Positions 8,124 through 16,141 of a stretch of 64,000 bases of DNA are shown here, one piece after another (the stretch's first letter is position 1; each line of letters begins with the position of its first letter). The notes beneath the pieces are model-generated. The model was not told the origin of the DNA. It did no database searches and was given only the letters and a program-made list of their open reading frames with translations. The DNA is taken from positions 4,588,001 to 4,652,000 of the forward strand of contig NZ_CP104307.1 of assembly GCF_025252405.1 (NCBI RefSeq), written 5' to 3'. Position numbers and translations under genes: made by a program. This DNA comes from Flavobacterium sp. TR2 (GTDB taxonomy: Bacteria > Bacteroidota > Bacteroidia > Flavobacteriales > Flavobacteriaceae).

Positions 8124-9941
8124 CTAATCATTCATCGAGATCAAAAACTCTTCGTTGTTTTTAGTTTTCTTGAAACGATCGTTTACAAAATCCATAGATT
8201 CTACTGGGTTCATATCTGATAGATATTTACGCATAATCCACATTCTTTGCAGTGTTTTTTCGTCTAACAACAAGTCATCGCGACGTGTGCTTGAAGACGT
8301 AAGATCGATTGCAGGGAAAATACGTTTATTGGCTATCTTACGGTCTAATTGAAGCTCCATATTACCTGTTCCTTTAAATTCTTCGAAGATAACTTCGTCC
8401 ATTTTAGAACCAGTTTCTGTTAATGCTGTAGCGATGATGCTTAACGATCCTCCGTTTTCTACATTTCTAGCAGCTCCGAAGAAACGTTTAGGCTTTTGCA
8501 ATGCATTCGCATCAACACCCCCGCTCAATACTTTTCCAGACGCTGGCTGAACAGTGTTGTAAGCTCTTGCTAAACGAGTGATAGAGTCTAATAAAATCAC
8601 TACATCGTGACCGCACTCAACTAGACGTTTTGCTTTTTCCAATACTATGTTGGCAATTTTTACGTGTTCTTGCGGCTCTCTATCGAAAGTTGAAGCAATA
8701 ACTTCACCGCGAACACTTCTTTGCATATCAGTAACCTCCTCAGGACGTTCGTCGATAAGAAGAACAATCAAATAAACTTCTGGATGGTTGGCTGCAATTG
8801 CGTTTGCAATATCTTTAAGAAGCATTGTTTTACCTGTTTTAGGCTGTGCAACGATCATACCACGCTGACCTTTACCTATTGGTGAAAACAAATCTATAAT
8901 TCTTGTCGAAATAGAACTGCCTTTTTCGGCTAATTTGAATTTTTCTGAAGGGAAAACCGGTGTCAAGTGTTCAAAAGAAACTCTATCTCGAACCACTTGC
9001 GGATCGTGTCCGTTAATTTTTAACACACGAACCAACGGGAAAAACTTTTCTCCTTCTTTTGGAGGGCGAACCACTCCTTTTACGGTATCTCCAGTTTTTA
9101 AACCAAACAATCTGATTTGTGAAGTTGATAAATAAATATCATCTGGAGAAGCTAAATAATTATAATCTGATGAACGTAAAAAACCATAACCGTCTGGCAT
9201 CATTTCAAGAACGCCTTCACTCTCGATAATTCCATCAAATTCAAAGTCTGAATCCCTGAAATTATTGTTATTCTTTTTATTCTTGTGATTAGGGTTTTGA
9301 TTGTTATGATTTCCGTTTCCATTGCCATTCCCGTTCTGATTTTGATTCTGATTCGGATTGATCTTTTTTGCAGGAGCAATTTGTGGAGTTTTTTCTGCTG
9401 TTTCAGCTACTGGCTCAGAAGCAATTGATTCTGATGGAATTGATTCTGATGGAATTGACTCTGCTGTTTCTTCAGCTGCCGCTTCTTTTATGGTCTCTTT
9501 CTCTTTTTTAAGAGCCACTTTTTTCTCGTATGCCGATTTATTGAATTTTACAGCTTTAGGCTCTTTTTTTGCTGCTGATGCTTTATTTCCCTGTGCTTCT
9601 GCTGCCGGCGTTTCTGCAATTGGCTCAGCTGTTTCAGCACTATCGTTTTTTTGAACAGTTTCCTCTACTTTATCAAATTCTAAAACGGGAGTATTTTTGG
9701 TATTTGCTGCTTTTGTTTTGGCTGGAGCAATTCTAGTACGCTTTGGTTTCTCTTCTTTGATTTCTGCAGCTGTTTCAGTTCTTGGAGTTTCCGTTGGCGC
9801 AATAGATGCTTCTTGGTGTGCTAAAATCTGACTAATTAAAGTCTCTTTTTTGACACCAGTAATCTTTATTGTTTTAGCTAATTTAGCTATTTCTTGAAGC
9901 TCAGAAAGCTTCATTTCTTTTAATGCAGAAATATCAAACAT
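8124..9941 (-). CDS. rho: Transcription termination factor Rho with long disordered insert
   Basis: A 605-residue Rho. Residues 1-45 form the Rho N-terminal helical domain ([17 protein letters not shown]). Residues about 45-230 are low-complexity, Ala/Glu/Lys/Pro-rich and then Asn/Gly-rich, without predicted fold. About 235-305 is the RNA-binding cold-shock-like domain ([16 protein letters not shown]). The hexameric RNA-dependent ATPase follows, with Walker A at PKTGKT (Lys371), the [13 protein letters not shown] block and [13 protein letters not shown]. It terminates untranslated transcripts. An insert between the N-terminal and RNA-binding domains is typical of Bacteroidota Rho, and in Bacteroides it has been linked to phase separation. 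The gene is divergent from a DUF4293 gene, and a ~100-base leader would leave room for autoregulation. Confidence 0.97.
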   Translation of the reverse strand: MFDISALKEMKLSELQEIAKLAKTIKITGVKKETLISQILAHQEASIAPTETPRTETAAEIKEEKPKRTRIAPAKTKAANTKNTPVLEFDKVEETVQKNDSAETAEPIAETPAAEAQGNKASAAKKEPKAVKFNKSAYEKKVALKKEKETIKEAAAEETAESIPSESIPSESIASEPVAETAEKTPQIAPAKKINPNQNQNQNGNGNGNGNHNNQNPNHKNKKNNNNFRDSDFEFDGIIESEGVLEMMPDGYGFLRSSDYNYLASPDDIYLSTSQIRLFGLKTGDTVKGVVRPPKEGEKFFPLVRVLKINGHDPQVVRDRVSFEHLTPVFPSEKFKLAEKGSSISTRIIDLFSPIGKGQRGMIVAQPKTGKTMLLKDIANAIAANHPEVYLIVLLIDERPEEVTDMQRSVRGEVIASTFDREPQEHVKIANIVLEKAKRLVECGHDVVILLDSITRLARAYNTVQPASGKVLSGGVDANALQKPKRFFGAARNVENGGSLSIIATALTETGSKMDEVIFEEFKGTGNMELQLDRKIANKRIFPAIDLTSSSTRRDDLLLDEKTLQRMWIMRKYLSDMNPVESMDFVNDRFKKTKNNEEFLISMND

Positions 9942-10050
9942 GAATGTTCTATGAATTTAATTATTTTAAGGAATACTGTAAAAAGAATAGGTAGATAATT
10001 AATTTGAAATTGAATTGACCGCAGTATGAAGTGCTTACGGTATTATGATG

Positions 10051-10080
10051 CAATAATACGAATAAAATTTTATCATACAA
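10051..10080 (-). promoter_or_regulatory. Candidate rho promoter
   Basis: On the minus strand, TTG (10078-10080) stands 19 bases before TATTATTG (10051-10058), one mismatch from TAnnTTTG. The implied 5' leader of rho is about 100 bases. Confidence 0.3.
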
Positions 10081-10103
10081 TAGTATTTTAAAAAAAGAAA
10101 ATA

Positions 10104-10111
10104 TATTTTTG
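10104..10111 (+). promoter_or_regulatory. Candidate -7 box for the DUF4293 gene
   Basis: TATTTTTG matches TAnnTTTG 18 bases before the ATG, which would give a very short leader. No clear -33 TTTG is visible at the right distance. Confidence 0.3.
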
Positions 10112-10128
10112 TAAAACATTTTTAGATC

Positions 10129-10539
10129 ATGATACAAAGAATTCAGACTGTATATATATTTCTAGCTTTTGCTGTAACTGGCATTTTAATGCTTTTTATT
10201 CCGCTTTGGACAACTAGTGCAGGAAAGCCATTCTTTTTTATGCAGGACCAGCTTTATACTGTTTTATTAGGCTTAACCACTATGCTAAGCATTATCAGTA
10301 TTATTTCATTTAAGAAGAGACAAAATCAGTTTGTGCTAAACAGACTGAACATCATATTAAATTTAATTTTATTAGGATTATTTGTATATCGATCACTAAA
10401 TTTATCTGGAGGGACTGAAGTCTCTGAGAAAGGTATTGGGATGTTCATGCCGATTGTTGCTATCGTGTTATTAGTTTTAGCTAATAAGGCCATCAAAAAG
10501 GACGAAGATCTTGTAAAATCTGTTGATCGTTTGAGGTAA
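10129..10539 (+). CDS. DUF4293 family small membrane protein
   Basis: A 136-residue protein with four hydrophobic segments (about residues 5-25, 40-58, 70-87 and 100-120) and a charged C-terminus. The opening MIQRIQTVYIFLAF and the four-helix layout match DUF4293, a Bacteroidota family regularly found beside rho. Function is unknown; the conserved neighbourhood with rho is family knowledge, not proof of a link. An intrinsic terminator follows. Confidence 0.85.
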   Translation: MIQRIQTVYIFLAFAVTGILMLFIPLWTTSAGKPFFFMQDQLYTVLLGLTTMLSIISIISFKKRQNQFVLNRLNIILNLILLGLFVYRSLNLSGGTEVSEKGIGMFMPIVAIVLLVLANKAIKKDEDLVKSVDRLR

Positions 10540-10572
10540 ACCTATAAACTTAGTTTATTTTGTGCGAAGAAG

Positions 10573-10601
10573 AACCCGAATTTTGATTCGGGTTTTTTTT
10601 T
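10573..10601 (+). terminator. Intrinsic terminator after the DUF4293 gene
   Basis: The stem AACCCGAA / TTCGGGTT with a 6-base loop is followed by a T-run, 33 bases after the stop codon. Confidence 0.88.
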
Positions 10602-10658
10602 ACCCTATTATAATATAAATCAGACCTAAAGAGCATAATAAAAATGTGCTTTCCATGA

Positions 10659-10666
10659 TAAATTTG
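10659..10666 (+). promoter_or_regulatory. Candidate -7 box for the NarL-type regulator gene
   Basis: TAAATTTG matches TAnnTTTG 21 bases before the ATG at 10688. It supports that ATG over the upstream in-frame GTG at 10646 and ATG at 10655. Confidence 0.35.
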
Positions 10667-10687
10667 CATTTTCAAATTCAAATAATC

Positions 10688-11347
10688 ATGACACCAAAAA
10701 TAAGGATCCATCTTGCAGACGATCACCAGGTCTTAATTGATGGACTATCCAACTTACTTCAAACCGTTTCAAACTTTGAAGTAGCAGGAACTTCTCTAGA
10801 CGGCACTACTGTTTACGAAGATGTTGTAAAAGATCAAGCCGATGTTTTGATTTTAGACATCAGTATGCCTAAAAAAGATGGCATTGAAACCCTGAAAGAA
10901 TTTAATGAAAAAAAGCTGCTTTGCAAAGTCATTATCTTATCCAGCTACGACGATTTAAAGATCATTAAGGAAGTGATGAAACTAGGAGCAAAAGGCTATC
11001 TGACAAAAAATTGTGCTGGCGAAAACATTATTGAGGCGGTTGAAGCCGTATATCAGGGTCAGGAATATTTTAGCGACGCTGTTAGAAAAAAAATCTTCAA
11101 TTCCTTTATGGACAATCCAAAATTAAACCGTAATGCTGTAGTTGAAAATCCTCTTTTAAGTCCGAGAGAGATTGAAATCATTATTTTGATTGCTTTGGAA
11201 TACAGCGGAAAAGAAATCAGCGAACAGCTTTTTATTAGTTCGCACACGGTCGAAACACATCGTAAAAATATCATGAAAAAGCTGAATATAAAAAGTACAA
11301 TCGGTTTAGTAAAATATGCTCTTAAAAACAATTTGATTAATCCTTAA
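10688..11347 (+). CDS. NarL/FixJ-type response regulator
   Basis: A 219-residue response regulator. The receiver domain (about 1-120) has the acidic pair in LADDH, the phosphoacceptor Asp57 in DVLILDISMP and a conserved Lys in AKGYLTK. The C-terminal LuxR-type helix-turn-helix (about 152-215) reads LSPREIEI ... ISSHTVETHRKNIMKKLNI. It should bind DNA as a dimer when phosphorylated by the histidine kinase encoded 12 bases downstream. The ATG at 10688 gives the canonical receiver N-terminus and follows a promoter-like box; the extra 14 residues from the upstream GTG look non-native. Target genes are unknown. Confidence 0.93.
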   Translation: MTPKIRIHLADDHQVLIDGLSNLLQTVSNFEVAGTSLDGTTVYEDVVKDQADVLILDISMPKKDGIETLKEFNEKKLLCKVIILSSYDDLKIIKEVMKLGAKGYLTKNCAGENIIEAVEAVYQGQEYFSDAVRKKIFNSFMDNPKLNRNAVVENPLLSPREIEIIILIALEYSGKEISEQLFISSHTVETHRKNIMKKLNIKSTIGLVKYALKNNLINP

Positions 11348-11359
11348 ACAGCTGCATAT

Positions 11360-12274
11360 ATGCCTGGTTTACATTTTTTCATCACTTTATTATTATTTTT
11401 CGCTGTTAAGGGAGCTCACATTGCACAGCCAAAAGATACTGTAGATGCAAAGGCGCTGAAAACCCAAGCTGTCCATACCACTGCGCCTAAACCTATTGGC
11501 AAATCGGAACAGCTGCAAAATAAAAAAATCGTCAGCCTGTCTATTATCCTTACTGTAGTTATTTTTCTTTTGCTTTACTTTTTATATCAAAATAGCAAAC
11601 TAAAGCAAAAAATAAAACGAAAAGACACGAAGCAGAAAATCCTTCTGGACATCATCAATTCTGGAATAGACTCTCAAGAAGCAGAGCACAAAAAAATTGC
11701 TTCTTTTCTGCATGACAATATCAATTCGCTATTATCTTCAGCAGGATTGCATTTAAATACATTTACAGCACAGCATAATATAAAATCGGACGAAATACAG
11801 AAGGCAAAAGCCATTTTATCTGAAGCTCATGAACTCTTAAGAGATATGTCTCACGATCTTGTTCCGACGCTTTTGGTGCGCTTTGGATTAATATATTCCT
11901 TAGAAGATTTATGCGAAAAGAACTCCAATTCTGCCATTGAATTTGAATTTTCAAGTTCTATTCCCACCAGCAGAAGATATGCCGAAAAATTTGAAATGAA
12001 AATCTATTTTATTGTCAGCGAATTATTCAGCAATATCACCAAACACAGCAACGCCAAAAAAGCAAAACTTTCTTTGAACGAAAAAGAGAATCAATTAATT
12101 CTGCGCATTAATGATGACGGAATTGGCTTTAAAACCCAAAAATTAAAAGAAGCAGAAGGTTTTGGCTTAAACAGAATTAGAGCTAGAATAAAAAAATACA
12201 GAGGCTCGCTGTCAATTGTTTCAAAAGAGAATCAGGGAACTAAAATAAAAATTCAGATTCCCTTGCCACATTAA
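11360..12274 (+). CDS. Sensor histidine kinase, NarX-like (HisKA_3 type)
   Basis: A 304-residue kinase that partners the upstream response regulator. It has an N-terminal signal or membrane segment (about 1-22), a short periplasmic stretch, a transmembrane helix (about 54-75) and a HisKA_3 dimerisation domain with the phosphoacceptor in IASFLHDNINSLLS. A GHKL ATPase domain follows (SELFSNITKHSNAKKAK, then DDGIGF and GFGLNRIRARI). The periplasmic part is only about 30 residues with no recognisable sensor domain, so input may come from the membrane or a partner protein. Its stop codon directly abuts the stop of the convergent phosphodiesterase gene. Confidence 0.92.
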   Translation: MPGLHFFITLLLFFAVKGAHIAQPKDTVDAKALKTQAVHTTAPKPIGKSEQLQNKKIVSLSIILTVVIFLLLYFLYQNSKLKQKIKRKDTKQKILLDIINSGIDSQEAEHKKIASFLHDNINSLLSSAGLHLNTFTAQHNIKSDEIQKAKAILSEAHELLRDMSHDLVPTLLVRFGLIYSLEDLCEKNSNSAIEFEFSSSIPTSRRYAEKFEMKIYFIVSELFSNITKHSNAKKAKLSLNEKENQLILRINDDGIGFKTQKLKEAEGFGLNRIRARIKKYRGSLSIVSKENQGTKIKIQIPLPH

Positions 12275-12769
12275 TCACTTCGCTCCTATTTCAATAATTT
12301 CGAGATCTTTTATTTTATCATTATCGATCACAAATCTAAGCATGGTTCTCACTTTGTGAAAACCGCTTTTTCCTGCCGCGCCCGGGTTCATGTGCAGTAG
12401 GTTGTTCTTTTTATCAAACATGACTTTTAAAATGTGCGAATGTCCGCAGATAAAAAGTTTTGGCGGATTCAAAGCCAATTCTTCTCTAACATTTTGATTA
12501 TACTTTCCTGGATAACCTCCAATGTGCGTAATCCAAACAGATACGTTTTCACAGAAAAAACGATTATTTAGCGGAAACTCTAATCTTGCTTTTGCATCAT
12601 CTATGTTTCCGTAAACTGCCCTTAATGGTTTTAGTTTTTTAATCGTATCCGTAACATTCAAATCTCCAATATCTCCAGCGTGCCAGACTTCATCTGCTTG
12701 GGCAACATATTTTAAAATTGTGTCATCGATGTGGCTGTGAGTATCGGAAAGGAGAAGAATTTTAGTCAT
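12275..12769 (-). CDS. YfcE/MJ0936-type metallophosphoesterase
   Basis: A 164-residue calcineurin-like phosphoesterase of the small YfcE/MJ0936 family. Metal-binding motifs appear in order: LLSDTHSHID, WHAGDIGD, VYGNID, WITHIGG and CGHSHI. Members hydrolyse phosphodiesters in vitro; the natural substrate is mostly unknown. The ATG at 12769 is chosen because LLSDTH follows directly; the longer frame would read repeat-derived DNA. The gene is convergent with the histidine kinase gene with no gap, and upstream lies a long tandem array. Confidence 0.9.
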   Translation of the reverse strand: MTKILLLSDTHSHIDDTILKYVAQADEVWHAGDIGDLNVTDTIKKLKPLRAVYGNIDDAKARLEFPLNNRFFCENVSVWITHIGGYPGKYNQNVREELALNPPKLFICGHSHILKVMFDKKNNLLHMNPGAAGKSGFHKVRTMLRFVIDNDKIKDLEIIEIGAK

Positions 12770-12779
12770 TTTTTTTTTA

Positions 12780-13500
12780 AAGGTGCAAAGGTTCAGAGGT
12801 GTAAAGGTACAAAGGTTTTTGTAGAGACGCACTGCTGTGCGTCTTTCGTTTTTATGTTCACGTTTAGATGTTTTTATATCTATTGGTTAGACGCACTGCA
12901 GTGCGTCTCTACAGATATGCATAATAAAAAACCTTTGCCTCTTTGCAACTCTGAACCTTTGCCTCTAAAAAAAACTTTGATGTTGGACGCACTGCAGTGC
13001 GTCTCTACAGATATGCATGATAAAAAACCTTTGCAACTTTGCACCTCTGAACCTTTGCCTCTAAAAAGAAAAAACTTTGATGTTAGACGCACTGCAGTGC
13101 GTCTCTACAGATATGCATAATAAAAACCTTTGCCTCTTTGCACCTCTGAACCTTTGCCTCTAAAAAAGAAAAAACTTTGATGTTAGACGCACTGCAGTGC
13201 GTCTCTACAGATATGCATGATAAAAAACCTTTGCCTCTTTGCAACTCTGAACCTTTGCCTCTAAAAAAGAAAAAACTTTGATGTTAGACGCACTGCAGTG
13301 CGTCTCTACAGATATGCATAATAAAAACCTTTGCCTCTTTGCAACTCTGAACCTTTGCCTCTAAAAAAGAAAAAACTTTGATGTTAAACACACTGCAATG
13401 CGTCTCTACAGATATGTATGATAAAAAACCTTTGCCTCTTTGCAACTCTGAACCTTTGCCCCTAAAAAAGAAAAAACCTTAGCACCTTAGCATCTTAACA
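12780..13500. repeat. Tandem array of ~100-bp units with an 18-bp palindrome
   Basis: A unit of 96-101 bases recurs with palindromes starting at 12890, 12986, 13086, 13186, 13287 and 13387, plus a diverged first copy at 12821. Each unit contains the perfect palindrome GACGCACTGCAGTGCGTC, then TCTACAGATATGCAT, then an AACCTTTGC...CTCTGAACCTTTGCC stretch and an A-rich linker ending TTTGATGTTA. The last copy is decayed (AACACACTGCAATGCGTC). Units differ by only a few bases, so the array amplified recently. No gene is supported inside it. It fills the gap between the phosphodiesterase gene and truA. Confidence 0.92.
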
Positions 13501-13552
13501 TCTTAGAAGCTTTTTTTCATACCTTTGCATTTCAGAACCTCTGTCCCTTAAA

Positions 13553-14287
13553 ATGAGATATTTTATTCAATTCGCTTATAACGGAACACATTATCATGGC
13601 TGGCAGATACAGCCAAATGCTTCTTCAGTTCAGGAAACTTTAAATAAGGCTTTTTCGGTTTTATTAAACGAAACTATCAGCATTATGGGTGCTGGAAGAA
13701 CAGATACTGGTGTTCATGCGAGTGAAATGTACGGTCATTTTGACACAGAAAAGACTTTGGATATTCCGGTTTTAGTTTATAAATTGAATTCGTATCTGCC
13801 AAAAGACATTGCTATTTTTGACATTAAACTAGTTCATGATGATGCGCATTGCCGATTTGATGCTACAAAGCGAACTTACGAATATCATATCAATACCTTC
13901 AAAAACCCATTTTTACAGGAATTGAGCTGGTATGTTACACAGAAACTTGATGTGGATTTAATGAATGAAGCCGCGCAATTATTATTGAATCATACCAACT
14001 TTCAGTGTTTTTCAAAAGTTAATACTGATGTCAACACTTTTGATTGCACGATTTTTGAGGCCTTTTGGAAACAGGAGGACGGAAAGCTGATTTTTACCAT
14101 TTCGGCAAATCGGTTTTTAAGAAATATGGTTCGCTCAATTGTGGGAACTCTAATTAATATAGGGTTGCACAAAATCACCCTGGCAGATTTTGAAAATATT
14201 ATTGCCAGCAAAAACAGAGAAAAAGCGGGGTTTTCTGTCCCGGCACATGGTTTATATTTGACCAATATTTATTACGATTATTTATAG
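13553..14287 (+). CDS. truA: tRNA pseudouridine(38-40) synthase TruA
   Basis: A 244-residue TruA. It isomerises uridines 38-40 in the anticodon arm of tRNAs. The family start YFIQFAYNGTHYHGWQ and the catalytic motif GAGRTDTGVHA with Asp51 are clear. The RNA-binding core FDATKRTYEYHI and the C-terminal NRFLRNMVRSIVGTLI block follow. Length is normal. The ATG lies immediately after the tandem array and its degenerate tail, so its promoter must lie within or just after repeat-derived DNA. The ABC exporter gene follows after a short repeat-like spacer. Confidence 0.95.
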   Translation: MRYFIQFAYNGTHYHGWQIQPNASSVQETLNKAFSVLLNETISIMGAGRTDTGVHASEMYGHFDTEKTLDIPVLVYKLNSYLPKDIAIFDIKLVHDDAHCRFDATKRTYEYHINTFKNPFLQELSWYVTQKLDVDLMNEAAQLLLNHTNFQCFSKVNTDVNTFDCTIFEAFWKQEDGKLIFTISANRFLRNMVRSIVGTLINIGLHKITLADFENIIASKNREKAGFSVPAHGLYLTNIYYDYL

Positions 14288-14358
14288 CTATAAGCAATAA
14301 GCTATAGGCTTTAAGCACTAAGTGTTAAGCCTATTGCCTAAAGCCTAAAGCTTAAAGC
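14288..14358. repeat. Short repetitive spacer of TAAGC words
   Basis: The spacer is built of variants of CTATAAGC, GGCTTTAAGCAC and TTAAGCCTA. The segments AGGCTTTAAGCACT and AAGTGTTAAGCCT form an imperfect hairpin. No gene or clear terminator is seen. Confidence 0.5.
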
Positions 14359-14370
14359 TTGAAAAAACAA

Positions 14371-16125
14371 ATGAAAGCAAAAGCATTCGACACAGGATTA
14401 TTCAAACGAATTTTAAAATATACCCGCCCTTACAAATGGCGCTATTACGGCGTAATTATTTTTGCTATTTCGCTGTCTATTTTTGCCGCGCTTCGTCCTT
14501 ATTTACTTAAAGAAACGGTCGACGGCTATATCAAAACCCACGATAAAATGGGATTGCTGCTGTACATCATTCTGATGGGGGTGGTTTTGCTTATGGAAGT
14601 CTTTTCTCAGTTTTACTTTGTGTATTGGGCAAACTGGCTTGGTCAGGACATTGTAAAAGATATTAGAACCAAACTTTTTCAGCATATTCTGAGTTTTAGA
14701 ATGAAGTATTTTGATTTGGTGCCAGTTGGACAATTGGTTACACGTGCCGTTTCGGATATTGAGTCGATTGCTCGTATTTTCAGCCAAGGTCTGTTTATGA
14801 TTATAAGCGATTTGATGAAAATGGTTGTGGTCTTGATTTTTATGTTTTACATGAACTGGAAACTGACTTGGATCGTTGTGATTGCGATGCCGATTTTGGT
14901 TTATGTCACTAGAATTTTCCAACGCAAAATGCAAGTAGCTTTTGAAGAAGTGAGAACTCAAATTGCGAATATGAACTCGTTTGTACAGGAGCGCGTAACG
15001 GGAATGAAAATCGTGCAGCTTTTTAACCGCGAAAAAATCGAAGCCGAAAACTTTAAAGAAATCAACAACAAACATAGAGTCGCTTGGATTAAAACTATTT
15101 TGTACAACTCCATCTTCTTCCCTATCGCCGATATTATTTCGTCTATCACTTTAGGTTTGGTTGTGGTGTATGGCGGTTTTAGAATTTTGAATGGAGATCA
15201 TTTTACCACGTTTGGAGATTTATTTTCTTATACCATGTTTATCGGAATGCTTTTTAATCCGTTGAGGCAAATTGCAGATAAGTTTAACGAGATGCAACTG
15301 GGAATGATTGCTGCCAATCGTGTTTTTGATATTATTGACACTCAAGATCATATTCAGGATACAGGAACAATTGAAGCTCCTGTTTTTGAGGGAAGCATCG
15401 AATTTAAGGACGTTCGTTTCAGCTACATTCCAGAAGAGGAAGTTATTAAAGGAATTGATTTATCGGTTTTGGCTGGGCAGACTATTGCTATCGTGGGGTC
15501 TACGGGTGCAGGTAAATCGACGATCATTAATTTATTGAATCGTTTTTACGAAATCAACAGTGGGATAATCTGCATTGACGGCGAAAATATCGAAAACTAC
15601 ACTTTGGCTTCTCTTAGAAAACAAATTGCTGTTGTTTTGCAGGATGTGTTTTTGTTTGCCGATACGATTTACAATAATATTACTTTGCACAATCCGGCAA
15701 TTACTCGAGACAGGGTAATTGATGCCGCGAAAAAAATAGGTGTTCATGATTTTATTATGAACCTTCCGGATAATTATGATTTTGATGTAAAAGAGCGAGG
15801 CGTTATGCTTTCTTCTGGACAGCGCCAGCTTATTGCTTTTTTACGTTCTTACGTGAGCAATCCAAGTATTTTGATTTTGGATGAAGCTACTTCTTCGATC
15901 GATACGTATTCTGAAGAAATGATTCAGCGTGCAACAGAAACGATTACAAAAGGAAGAACTTCTATTATTATTGCACATAGATTAGCAACAATTGTAAATG
16001 CAGATAAAATTGTGGTGATGGATAAGGGATTGATTGTTGAACAAGGAACCCATCAGGAGCTATTGCTTAAAACTGATGGCTACTATAAAAATTTGTATGA
16101 CTCGCAATTTGCTGTGGCAAATTAA
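14371..16125 (+). CDS. ABC transporter, fused permease and ATPase (exporter type)
   Basis: A 584-residue half-transporter of the MsbA/MdlB-like exporter class. Six membrane helices lie within about residues 20-310. The nucleotide-binding domain follows (about 335-575): Walker A GSTGAGKST, Q-loop VLQDVFLF, signature LSSGQRQL (Ser in place of the second Gly of LSGGQ), Walker B ILILDEATSSID and the H-loop IIAHRLATI. It should work as a dimer, exporting a lipid or drug-like substrate that cannot be named from sequence. An in-frame TTG at 14359 would add four residues; the ATG is preferred. The LytS-type kinase gene begins 16 bases after its stop. Confidence 0.92.
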   Translation: MKAKAFDTGLFKRILKYTRPYKWRYYGVIIFAISLSIFAALRPYLLKETVDGYIKTHDKMGLLLYIILMGVVLLMEVFSQFYFVYWANWLGQDIVKDIRTKLFQHILSFRMKYFDLVPVGQLVTRAVSDIESIARIFSQGLFMIISDLMKMVVVLIFMFYMNWKLTWIVVIAMPILVYVTRIFQRKMQVAFEEVRTQIANMNSFVQERVTGMKIVQLFNREKIEAENFKEINNKHRVAWIKTILYNSIFFPIADIISSITLGLVVVYGGFRILNGDHFTTFGDLFSYTMFIGMLFNPLRQIADKFNEMQLGMIAANRVFDIIDTQDHIQDTGTIEAPVFEGSIEFKDVRFSYIPEEEVIKGIDLSVLAGQTIAIVGSTGAGKSTIINLLNRFYEINSGIICIDGENIENYTLASLRKQIAVVLQDVFLFADTIYNNITLHNPAITRDRVIDAAKKIGVHDFIMNLPDNYDFDVKERGVMLSSGQRQLIAFLRSYVSNPSILILDEATSSIDTYSEEMIQRATETITKGRTSIIIAHRLATIVNADKIVVMDKGLIVEQGTHQELLLKTDGYYKNLYDSQFAVAN

Positions 16126-16141
16126 GTCATAATGTTGCTTT

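Noticed and set aside
9358..9654. Plus-strand open frame antisense to rho
   Set aside because: It is the complement of the low-complexity insert of Rho; its Ser/Ala-rich composition follows from that.
12731..13120. Open frames on both strands within the 12.8-kb array (also 12880-13092 minus)
   Set aside because: They only translate the tandem repeat units, produce repetitive peptides and have no family features; the phosphodiesterase gene occupies the start of one of them.
12780..13500. CRISPR array
   Set aside because: The period is regular, but whole 100-bp units are nearly identical, so there are no unique spacers; no cas genes lie in the window.
14503..15075. 190-residue minus-strand open frame inside the ABC transporter gene
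   Set aside because: It is a shadow of the coding strand; the peptide is His/Asn/Lys-rich without domain features, while the plus-strand product is a complete transporter.
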